Source: Toxonevra muliebris (taxonomy: Eukaryota; Arthropoda; Insecta; Diptera; Pallopteridae). Taken from it: 64,000 bases of DNA. The stretch is from assembly GCA_963691655.1 (NCBI GenBank), contig OY829327.1, forward strand, positions 68,026,079 through 68,090,078, given 5' to 3'. How positions within the stretch are numbered: position 1 is the first letter of the stretch; each line of letters opens with the position of its first letter. The notes beneath the pieces were generated by a model, which saw only the letters and a program-made list of their open reading frames with translations, made no database searches and was not told the origin of the DNA. Positions 55,599-64,000 of the stretch are shown here, in pieces. The translations under genes and the position numbers were made by a program.

Positions 55599-56772
55599 GG
55601 TATCACCAATTCGGGGTGAACCTAAGTATTTTAAATTATTTATTTTGGGTGTGGTACCACCAAGTCGAGGTGGACCAAAAGTTATTTAAATTTAATAATT
55701 TTTGAGCGTGGAGCACCGAGTTACAGTGATGGAACTTTTGCACAATTGTGCTAGATCTAACACATTTAAAAAAAAAAATTTACTTCTAACACTTTTAGCA
55801 CCGATGGTTCGGAATCTAGCACATTTTCTTTTCTTTTAATCTTAAACGCTTAAATAAATTAATCTGTTTTATATTTATTTACATTGCGTCAATTTGCAAT
55901 CTCTCTAATGCAAAAACTATTGTGAATGGCTATTTTATTATGTTAAGTTGGTACCGTTTTTGTCATTGTTTGCCATTGCAATTAACCTCGTTAAACATTT
56001 TCAAAATTACAGGTTTGTAGATGAAGAATTTATACTTAAATGTAACTTAAATATTGTATCTCTTTGAGATAAAACAAAACATTAATATTCTTTAATGTCA
56101 TATTTATTCTTTTTTTATAAGAAACATTTTTCCAAATTGGAAATAACGCTATTATAAACTTTGAACCAAGTTATTGACTTATGTTGAGTCTCAAAGTATT
56201 CTTATAAATTAATGTGATAATTATTACTATTATTTTTGTTTTGATTTTTTATTATTACTATATTTTGATTTATTGAATAAAATAATACATTAAAATTGAT
56301 ACCCATATTTTGTTTAATTTGAAAGTTAGCACATTTTTACACAATCTAGCACAATTTTTCATCCAAATCTTGCACCGTGGAAAAAATTTTAGTCCCATCA
56401 CTGGTATATTATAATTAGTTTCAATATTTTTCATTTTAGTGTGTCGCTAACTTGTAGCGAGTAATGTAGAGTAATTTTTAGCCGGGTTTCTTTGTGTTTT
56501 AATTTTCGGAATTTATTTGGGTTCATAACCCAAAGTATCTCAGGGAGTATAATTTTATTTTATACTTTTTGTGGTAGTCACTTTTTGGCAGTTGGTGCTA
56601 ACTGCAAGTGACTATTGTGTTTGTGAGGTAGGCTTCTCCTACTATTAACTTTTTTTTCTCCTTATTAAAATTGTGAAAGTCCGTTTGTGTGCTCGTGAGC
56701 CCAGCAAGTTGTGCGGGTGAAGATAAATTTTACTTTTAGTAAAATTGTGTGGTAGCTCAGTATTGAGCTACA
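55599..56772 (-). other. Array of stem-loops beside a primer-binding site
   Basis: At least seven compact hairpins: 55599-55622 (TCACC/GGTGA within GGT...ACC), 55653-55676 (CCACC/GGTGG within GGT...ACC), 56444-56460 (TCGCTA/TAGCGA), 56516-56534 (TTTGGGTT/AACCCAAA), 56576-56613 (AGTCACTT/AAGTGACT plus GCAGTT/AACTGC), 56726-56746 (AATTTTACT/AGTAAAATT), 56752-56771 (GTAGCTCA/TGAGCTAC). The first two differ by a compensatory T-A to C-G change. On the minus strand the array would be the transcribed leader downstream of the tRNA-type primer site at 56907-56924. A hAT-like element (55720-56403) interrupts it. An LTR-retrotransposon leader is the likeliest reading; this is inference. Confidence 0.45.
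55720..56403. mobile_element. hAT-like element with CAGTGATGG ends
   Basis: Left CAGTGATGGAACTTTTGCAC.. GTGCTAGATC.. and right (reverse complement) CAGTGATGGGACTAAAATTT.. GTGCTAGATTG. The word GTGCTAGAT/ATCTAGCAC recurs near both ends (55748, 55821 and 56338-56350). The 684-bp interior is AT-rich without a transposase. Flanking octamers do not match well, so the duplication is not supported. Confidence 0.6.
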
Positions 56773-56906
56773 AAAATCGAGCGTTTCTAAAAACATATTT
56801 CATTTCATTTGATTTTATCGCGAACCTGCGCCCACGTCTCCACTGAGATAGCTGGCAACGCAGAGGTTGTTATCCGTCTTTCTTTTTTAATTTGAACGCG
56901 AAAGTG

Positions 56907-56924
56907 TCCCACGTTGGGCGCCAA
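56907..56924 (-). other. tRNA-Lys-type primer-binding site
   Basis: Minus strand reads TTGGCGCCCAACGTGGGA, the 18-base type of site complementary to a tRNA 3-prime end used to prime minus-strand synthesis in many LTR retrotransposons. TGACA ends two bases upstream (56927-56931), a possible LTR terminus. The LTR itself would lie at higher coordinates but is not delimited; internal genes were not found. Confidence 0.55.
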
Positions 56925-56927
56925 TTT

Positions 56928-57480
56928 GTCACGCCCACTAACTCATGCCTACTAATATTTTCCCAAAATATTCTATTGACGAATCATATTTTCATTTCAA
57001 ATCTTATTACCTCGCCATAAATAGTTCCTGAGATATCCAATAATGAGAAATAAGGTCTTTGTACCAACTTTCAGTGCTGTGCTGTTCTGAATTTGGAGAT
57101 ATATGTATCTAAAGAAACATTAGAGTTGTATGGGCAGGGTCACGCCTATCCATATTTTTTCAACAGAATGTCATTGACAAATAATGTTTCCATAATTAGA
57201 GCCATACTATAAATGGTGTGATATGCCATAATTAGTTTTCAGATTATACGGGAGGTGCCATGCCTTCTTTTCCAATCTCACACATCTTTTTCCTGTGGCA
57301 TGACATTGCCAATCAACATTCTTCAACTAAATCTCAGTACTGTACTCTAAATGATAAATGAAGATATACCAAAAAAGCGTTTGAGTTGCAGCGAGGTGCC
57401 ACGCCCACTTGCCCAACATTTTTTTTCTTTGGCTGAAAACGTATAAAAGACATACAATATGTAACAAAATTGAGTAAATG
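56928..57480. repeat. Four diverged units with a GTGCCACGCCCAC box
   Basis: GTCACGCCC (56928), GTCACGCCT (57139), GTGCCATGCC (57255) and GTGCCACGCCC (57397) each begin units of 116-212 bp. Units 1 and 2 also share AATATTTT and ATTGAC.AATAAT-like words. Boxes of this type recur in fly interspersed repeats, and CACGCCCATTA also appears in the 30.3/38.4-kb repeat. They do not code. Confidence 0.5.
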
Positions 57481-59300
57481 AAGGGACATTTTTGGGACAT
57501 AAAAAATTGCCCAAAAATGGCGTCCAATTAAAAAGTAATAGCATAGTAAAGTTTCTTCAGATCCAGATGAACAAAAGTGGAAATAAATCTTTGAAATCAG
57601 ATAACTCCTTCAGGTTCCAAAAGGTTCTTGAAAATACCGAAATTTCGACAAAAAATTATGATTTTTCAATATTTTTTGGCCAAAATTTTTTTCAAATTCC
57701 ACAGTTTTTTTATTTTATTTTATTAAGTTTCGAGTTACTCGATGCTCATTTTGTAAGATAAAAAGTCTCAGCACACTTTTAGACCTCAAAGTTTTCAAAG
57801 AAAAAGACCTGAGCTTTCTTTGACTGAAAAAAGCTTTATTTTGAAAAAAAAAGTCAGAACTATTTTTAATTAAAAAAAAAAATGGTAAAATTTTGGATGT
57901 TTTGAATTTTTTGTTTTCTTTTTTCAAAAGAACGAATAAAAATCTGTCTAAAAAAGTGTTAGATAGCATTTGCTAAATGCAATAGGAAATTAGTTTTATG
58001 GATCCCAAACACCAAAATGTCAAAATTCTAGCCGTAAAATAGCTAATTTGACAGCATTGCTCATGAGACATAAATTATGGCAGTGGAGTATTTATTACGA
58101 GAGATTTTAATATTTTGTGGTTTGAAAACGTTTTATGTTTTCAGAAACTCTTTTTCTATGGTCTTTCTGCTTTTGTAAAGAAAGTGAGGTTAACAATTTG
58201 AACTCCTTAGACTTAATATAGAATTAGTGAGTTAAAATCGATATCTCTGGTTTTAGGTTATGGTTTATGTACTCCCTAATTCGAATATTACAAAAACACG
58301 TGATATTTTTTTAAGTTGTTATTAGAAAGGAGACAGGAAATCTCAGCCTATGCAAAAATTTTAAAGATTTCATAGAGTTACTGTTGATTCAAATTTTATT
58401 GGAAAAAACAAATTTTTCTGAATCATTTTTTTACTGGGTACAAAATATATAAAAACATCAAGGGATCGCATAAGATTTAAAAGTAGTAACAAAAAATTAC
58501 AACAAAAAACGCAGACAACACAATGCAACTAAGGCATATATTGAAAAAATCGGATATGCCCATCCCAAAAAAAAAAAATTATTAATACGACAAGAAGTTT
58601 CATATTTTTTTTTTCTCAATTTGAAATCTTACAACAACTGAAAAAATACAACAACAATAACATCAGGGGAACACAACAAACAATCCCATAAAGCAACAAA
58701 CAAATCACCATCGATGAGATGACTTGAAATGTTACAGTCCCCGTACACTGTGTTGTTGTTGCTATTACTTTAGAACTCAGTGCTGTTGATGCTAATATAA
58801 ACCAATATAAAGCCATTGGGGTATTTTTGAGCACATGTTATTAAAGGCATAATTAAAGAATATTTGAGTCAATTCCGCAGGGAAAATAATTTAAAACTTT
58901 TTTCCAAAGTTGACCACAAAAAGTTAGGCTTAAAAATTCAGAAAAAACATATTCATGCACAACAAAATGGTATTGTCCTGGTCAGTATTAATTGTAATCC
59001 TAAAATATGCTTTGGAGACATCTCAACTCCTCTTTTCTTTTTTTTTGTTGATTTGTTATTCTCTTAATTTTTTAATATACAAAACTAATTTAATATACAA
59101 GCTAATTTATCCAATTTCGCATAGTTTATAGCAGTCTGTCTTAGCGAGAATGCTCCAGAAACAAAGTCTAAAATCTAGCTGCAGGCAGGAGTGTTAAGAA
59201 ACAAAATATATTAAATTCTATCGATTCAATTAATTTAGTGTTAAATACGGTTATCAAGATTTTCTAGTATCTCAAAGCGTTGATTATATAACACGAGAGG
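57481..59300. other. AT-rich sequence, nothing recognised
   Basis: No paired ends or credible frames. Poly-A/T-rich low-complexity dominates 57.6-58.6 kb. Confidence 0.4.
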
Positions 59301-59305
59301 TCTGT

Positions 59306-59480
59306 GTCGCCGTAGCCTATTGGTTAGTATGCTGGACTACTACGCAGGCAGGCGAATATTTAACTCAAAAGTGCAGATTTCCCTATTTTCAATCCCATAA
59401 AATAATATTAGAAATCACTATTAGTTCTCATCATCTGAAACCTTGCAGACCTGTGTGATGTAATGGTTTGCAAAAGAAAA
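59306..59480 (+). mobile_element. Possible SINE with tRNA-like head
   Basis: GTCGCCGTAGCCTATTGGTTAG then TATGCTGGACTACTACGCAGG resembles the 5-prime half of a tRNA: an A-box-like TAGCCTATTGG and an anticodon-arm-like stem. A clear B box is missing. No second copy in the window. Could also be a decayed tRNA pseudogene. Confidence 0.35.
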
Positions 59481-59684
59481 CAAAACAAGAAACGCATTCA
59501 ATTTACCTGCTATTTTTTCCATCCCGGTGAAAAATCTATTTTAAACTTACTTTAGTTACTTTAATTCGAGTTTTGGGATCACATGGGTTAATATCTCTTG
59601 TGGTTGTTGCTGTTGTCGTGAATGATGCGGAACTGCTCACGGTCGCCGTGTACAGATTTGTGTTTCTTCTTCTCTTATTTTTAG

Positions 59685-59789
59685 CTTGACGTATTCAAAA
59701 GGTTCAATTGCCGCACCACTTCACTCTTGTGCGGCTGACTGGCTGGCTAGATGGACCGTATCCCATCATCTTCCAATTTCCACTTTCAG
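59685..59789 (+). CDS. Candidate exon with strong acceptor and donor, plus strand
   Basis: TTTCTTCTTCTCTTATTTTTAG (ending 59684) is a strong 3-prime splice site, and CAG|GTGAGT at 59789/59790 a consensus 5-prime site. The 105-bp exon is GC-richer than its surroundings. Two coding readings are possible: a frame open across the entire exon (phase 2 in, phase 2 out; TYSKGSIAAPLHSCAADWLA...), or a first coding exon from ATG at 59751 (MDRIPSSSNFHFQ, ending in phase 0) with upstream 5-prime UTR. No family is recognised. It might be a non-coding exon. This is the only plus-strand exon-like signal with both splice sites. Confidence 0.35.
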
Positions 59790-59795
59790 GTGAGT

Positions 59796-61826
59796 GTGTG
59801 CGCAGGCAGCACTGCGCACCCGCAAAGTATGTTTATTGTGCGTTTTTTTATATACTTCTTCTTCTTTTATGAGTACCATGAATGGTTTAGCACGCGCCTT
59901 AAAGCCACCAGCTGAGATGACTTGGTGGATTTTATTTTCGTTCTGTTTTTATTATTTTTTTGTATATCTGTTTTGTCTTTTTTTATGTTTTTATATATTT
60001 TTTTTCATATTGTAATATCGCAATCATGTGAAAGAGCAGTTATTGAGTACTCAATATGATGATCATGACTGTGCAAATTTTAAACATCACTTGCATAGAG
60101 GTTAAGGGGAAATTTGAAGAGAAGGGAGAAAGATAGGTAATTGAAGTTTTGTTGAATTTATAGGTTCTTTTATTTTTGAAAAAGTTGGTACTCATTTCTG
60201 TTTTTGAAATGAAATGAATTTGTTCCGTATTTATTTAAACAATTTGTGTGGTTTAGAGGCATTAATGCCACAAAGGTTAATTATAAGTATAAAATTCACC
60301 AGCGCCACCACTCTGCAGGTTTGGTGCTGATGGCGACCTCCCATATAAATTAGCATCCTTTTTTAGGTAAATAAATACTTCACTGTCGAAACTGCCTAAA
60401 ACGTAACCCAACCTCTTCTATATTTATATTATGGCAATAAAGTTTTAATATTTAATAAATAAATTTGTGGAAAATGACTTTCACTTCATTAAACATAATT
60501 TGTTTATTATTATTATTGGCTTTTTCTTATACATGCTTACAATCTCATATAGTATCTATAGGTATATATGCATGTATGTGGGTATGTATATGTAAATGTT
60601 GAAGACGAAGAAGCCAGAGATATAATGACAAGCGACAACGAAGAAGATGCAAAAAAAGATAAATTTTTGAAATAAACGACCGGAAATAGAATAAGGTTTG
60701 GTCCATGTTCAGTTTTGTGCTGTTGGTTGTTCAGTAACTAAAAATGCTCTGGCAACAGTTGAATTGTGTCTGCTGTTGCTGTTGTAGATGCTGATGCAGT
60801 TACTGTTGTAGTTGCTGATGTTTATGTTGTTGTCGTTTGCTTGATGATGATATTGTTGCATTTCCTTTTGTAACCGTAACCAACCACAACTACAACAGTA
60901 ACAGCAACAGCAACAACGAAAACAAAAACAAAGTGTTGCATTTTCTTAAGTTCATATCTTTTGCTGATTCATAAAATATTGTACAACAAAACCTTATCCC
61001 AACGTACGTACGTATACACGTGAAACTTTTGCTGAACTATAATTTCACGTAAAATTCAAGAGGAAAAGAAAAAAAGTCTGAAAAATCTCAAAGATTCTTC
61101 CTTTTGTAATTTTATTTGCTTCTGCTGCTGTTGCTTGAATTTGTTGCTCAAGCGCATGCGCACTTTTAATTTCTGGACACAATTTTAATAGTCTCTCACT
61201 TTTTTTCGTGGTTTGTGACTGCAGCAATGTTTAAAAAAAAAATAAAAATAAAACCCAAACTTTTGCTGCAAAAGTAAATGCAACATTAACGACGAGAATG
61301 AAGACCGACAACAACAACAACAAACAAATAAAAATACACAGAAAAAGGAAACACGACAGCATCAGCAACAGTCAACGATGACGATGCCTTGTGATGGTGG
61401 TGGTAGTTACTGTTGTTGTAAATGAAAAAGAAAACGAATGTGAATCGAATGCGTCGCAGCTTTGCGCATGCGCAACTTTCCGCTTACTCTTAGGTGGGGG
61501 TGTTATTGGAATTGGCAATTAAAGCGCTTATTGTAGCGCTCTCGCATTGCGAAAGTGACTGACTGACTGGCTGACGCAAATGTGTATAAACCGACTTTTA
61601 TGTGGTTCTAAATTATTTTCTACATAACATTTTTATATTCTAGTATTAGATACTATTACTGTTCTTCGCCATAAAAATAGATTTGTGTACATTACAAAAG
61701 TTTTGTTATAATCACAAATTTACTTATTTATTCCAGCACTACACTCTGAGAAAAACGTCATACAAATATTAATAGAAATCTCCTAAGGGAGCAAAAACTC
61801 ATTTTTTCTTTAGTTTCTTTTTGAAG
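59796..61826. other. Intron-like DNA with CAACAG/CTGTTG tracts
   Basis: TGTTGC/GTTGTAG-rich sequence at 60765-60835 is followed by its rough inverse (CAACTACAACAG, CAGCAACAGCAACAAC) at 60882-60922. Other tracts are at 61118-61148 and 61308-61325. Such imperfect trinucleotide tracts are typical of fly intron and enhancer DNA. If the 59.69-59.79-kb exon is real, this would be its downstream intron. No gene. Confidence 0.4.
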
Positions 61827-62086
61827 TCGGTGACGGTGTGGTGACATAATGTCAACGGTTATTATGTCAAATGACGTTATGTTTTAATGGTTAGCAATTT
61901 ATATTATACAGAGACAAATCATCATCAGATGTACGTCAATTTATTTGGCATTACGTCCATTTCGGATTTGACTTTATTTCCACTTTCAAGAGACATAATG
62001 TCAATTGACATTATGCCCCTTTGAAATGGACATAATGTCATTTTTCATTATGTCCGTTGACATTATGTCATCCCACCATCGGTGAC
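61827..62086. mobile_element. MITE packed with GACATAATGTC motifs, perfect 8-bp duplication
   Basis: The body is 61835-62078 (244 bp), flanked by identical TCGGTGAC (61827-61834, 62079-62086). Left GGTGTGGTGACATAATGTCA and right (reverse complement) TGGTGGGATGACATAATGTC form the ends. Inside, GACATAATGTC, TTATGTCAAATGACGTTATG, GACATAATGTCAATTGACAT and CATTATGTCCGTTGACATTA repeat the same 11-bp near-palindrome at least six times in both orientations. An 8-bp duplication fits hAT or P-type transposases, but the termini are not typical of either. Confidence 0.8.
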
Positions 62087-62672
62087 CTCGATTACTCAAG
62101 AACTACAGAACCGATTATCTTCAAATTTAATCTAGTGATTAATCGCAGGATTTATTTTGTTATGCAAAACTATTTTTTATACAGTTGAAAAACCAACGTT
62201 TTTTTTTTTTAGAGAAAATCCAACTGTTAACCTTGGCAGGTAGCCATTTGGTTAAATATGTATGTTTCTTCAAACCCTTCGATTAATCACTAGATAATCT
62301 TATAATAAAAGTAAATCCATTTCATTTTTGCATTTGAGATGATCCAGATTTGCAAAATGTTGGTCACCGCAAAACATATTTTCCAGAAAGCCGTAGACAG
62401 GATCGCTCATTACTCATAAAGTTTCAAATATTTTTAATAAAAATTGGTTAAAGTTACGTTCAATAATAAATATTTTTTTTTTTTTTTAAACCTTACAGTC
62501 ATACCCAAATTGGAGCGTGAGCGTAGCGTTAGTCCGTGTTGCCATGACTTTTAAAGAAAAATATACTAAATTGTTCTTGAAATTTGATGAAAATGGTTGG
62601 AACGTCTGTGGGTAACCGTAAAATTGCTCGTAAACCCTGATTGAAGCGAAAATTTGATCGTCTATGGCTCGT
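62087..62672. other. AT-rich sequence, short inverted pair
   Basis: AATCTAGTGATTAATCG (62130-62146) and CGATTAATCACTAGATAAT (62279-62297) are inverted copies about 130 bp apart. No gene. Confidence 0.4.
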
Positions 62673-62755
62673 TTAACCCATTTTGGGCAGCTACCAGTTC
62701 TAGTGGACCGAGATATGGACTGGTGATTTCAGTCACCAGTGGGCAAAAAGGTTAA
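62673..62755. mobile_element. 75-bp TTAA-flanked mini-element
   Basis: The body is 62677-62751, with TTAA at both edges. Left CCCATTTTGGGCAGC, right (reverse complement) CCTTTTTGCCCACTGG. The right 30 bases (GGTGATTTCAGTCACCAG then TGGGCAAAAAGG) recur inverted at 63195-63224. That word also contains its own palindrome GGTGAcTGAAAtCACC. Too short to encode anything. Confidence 0.6.
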
Positions 62756-62899
62756 CTCTTTGCTGAAAATAAAACGATTTGATGAAAACTAAAAAAAAAA
62801 ATTTTGCAAAAAACGATTTTTTCCCATTATTTGTTTAAAAAAACATACATTTACATTTAAAATAAACTATACTATTGATCGTACTCCAATGCGGTAATT

Positions 62900-63120
62900 C
62901 ATTGAAATGCATTGTCGTGTAAGTCAACGCCACCCATATGCTCATTATAGTCCGCAATGGCTTAAGGAATTTGGGTGATGACCTGTTTTTGTTTCTTGCG
63001 ATCGTACCATTTCGCTTAACCAAAAAGTTTCGTGGTTTATTAGGACCACGAACTTGCTGCCTGGAATCGAACAATGCAGAGAAATAACCGTTTGGCTTCA
63101 CCTCAAATACGTGAGCACCA
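62900..63120 (-). pseudogene. piggyBac-type transposase fragment
   Basis: Minus strand, with shifts between two frames: FDSRQQVRGPNKPRNFLVKR, then RYDRKKQKQVITQIP-like sequence and DYNEHMGGVDLHDN. The last is the hallmark of piggyBac transposases (YN..MGGVD..D), carrying the final conserved Asp of the catalytic core. A stop follows soon after in place of the normal C-terminus with its cysteine-rich domain. piggyBac enzymes insert at TTAA without extra duplication. This copy is broken but shows that the lineage that could move the TTAA elements here once existed in the genome. Confidence 0.75.
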
Positions 63121-63191
63121 TCAACTCTGTTCTAACGATCAGTTCCTGAAGCTAAATCGACCGATTCATGGAATAGATTTCCATGAATTTG

Positions 63192-63976
63192 TTACACCTT
63201 TTTGCCCACTGGTGACTGAAATCACCACCGTAATTTTTTCAAATGTATTAGCTACTTCACTAGACTAGAATCTGCACTTGCAGTCATGGATGAAAAGCGC
63301 ATGGGCCATATATTTGGCAAATTGGACAGCTGTGAGCATTACGACCATCTGGAATCACACCAAGATTTAGCTCAATAACTTATTCTTTTTCGCTTCATCC
63401 TATTTAATATGTGGTTGGATATAATTTCGTAATGATATATCGACACCTTCAATTGGTCAACGATATCAGATATTTCCTGATCATCCTCAATTGAGCCAGG
63501 AAGGTAACCTTTGAAATACGGAGATGTTTCTGGCATGCCTGAAAAAACATTATATTTAAGCTCAATGTCATTTTCACTTTCAACATCATCAATTTGTTGT
63601 ACAAGCATAATGTTTTTCCAATTATTAGAATCATTGCTAGTTTTCCCAACTTTCAAACAGTCTTTATAACTACTGGTGTAGAATCATTAAGTTAACAATT
63701 TTTTGGAGCACTTATATATGATTTTTTAAAGAACAATAAATATTGAATTTCGTTGATCATCTGGCGTTTTTAGTTTTAAATATTGGTCTATTGTTTTGAG
63801 CTACAACAAAAAATTCGAACTTAATTAAAAAAAAAAGTGCATCAAAAATTTAAGTAGCTATATCTTGTTTGTTTATATGTTTAGTTGAATACTTCTTGGG
63901 CAAGAATTTAATGATTTTTTAAGAGCTTTAATTTTATGAAAAATAAAATTGCATTTAGGGGGGTAGAAAATGGGTT
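63192..63976. mobile_element. Possible TTAA-type element at window end
   Basis: Left CCTTTTTGCCCACTGGTGAC (63195) after TTACA; right (reverse complement) CCCATTTTCTACCCCCC ending at 63973 before TTAA (63974-63977). The two kinds of ends are those of the 75-bp mini-element at 62677-62751. Inside, a 94-codon minus frame (63372-63656; VQQIDDVESENDIELKYNVF, acidic) is unrecognised and may be the acidic N-terminal part of a transposase. The left TTAA is imperfect, so the extent is tentative. Confidence 0.35.
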
Positions 63977-64000
63977 AAAACCCGATTAATATTTTTATTT

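Noticed and set aside
60765..60925. Long hairpin RNA from opposing CTGTTG and CAACAG tracts
   Set aside because: Both tracts are common, imperfect low-complexity sequence in fly introns; the inverse relation is likely chance.

Overview
This window looks like AT-rich non-coding DNA from a higher fly (Diptera, Brachycera). The base composition is roughly two thirds A+T. It has CA/GT, GATA-like and CATA microsatellites and CAA/CAG-type imperfect trinucleotide tracts typical of fly introns. It also has a dense load of decayed transposons whose protein remnants read like insect families: mariner, Tc1, piggyBac, hAT, gypsy and non-LTR elements. No complete protein-coding gene was found, no read of six frames exceeds about 130 codons, and there is nothing bacterial such as operons or CRISPR. 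The species cannot be named from the sequence alone.

Host-gene signal is thin. Three minus-strand blocks look like possible coding exons: about 22.37-22.55 kb with a GT donor, 12.49-12.57 kb with a strong polypyrimidine-AG acceptor and a stop, and 8.66-8.91 kb with another acceptor. One plus-strand block at 59.69-59.79 kb has both a good acceptor and a consensus GTGAGT donor. If real, most of the window is intronic or intergenic sequence of one or more large, unidentified genes.

Layout. 0-8 kb: a repeat with GTACCAA-rich ends, a minisatellite, a Tc1 transposase fragment, a recent hAT element with perfect 8-bp target duplication (4.2-5.0 kb), a small hAT-like element and a 1.4-kb TTAA-flanked element. 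8-18 kb: candidate exons, a LINE fragment split by a hAT element, a 209-bp hAT MITE and a decayed gypsy-type pol. 18-31 kb: TTA-flanked MITEs, two tRNA-derived SINE copies, a TA-flanked MITE with a small TTAA insert, a TTAA element carrying another MITE, a LINE reverse transcriptase and a mariner N-terminus. 31-42 kb: several inverted-repeat elements, a long foldback and a hAT transposase fragment. 42-45 kb: a nest of a TTAA element (itself holding a MITE and a LINE end) inside a hAT-like element. 45-57 kb: a possible solo LTR with minisatellite, further TTAA elements, a cluster of MITEs, a conserved transposon-type ORF, a mariner fragment inside a hAT-like element, and a structured leader next to a tRNA-Lys-type primer-binding site. 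57-64 kb: CACGCCC-box repeats, the plus-strand candidate exon, a MITE packed with GACATAATGTC motifs, and a piggyBac transposase remnant beside a 75-bp TTAA mini-element.

The strongest observations are nested insertions where a related copy in the same window supplies the empty site (20.2 versus 43.1 kb; 24.9 versus 47.6 kb). All coordinates were read by eye; homology calls to families rest on remembered motifs, not searches.
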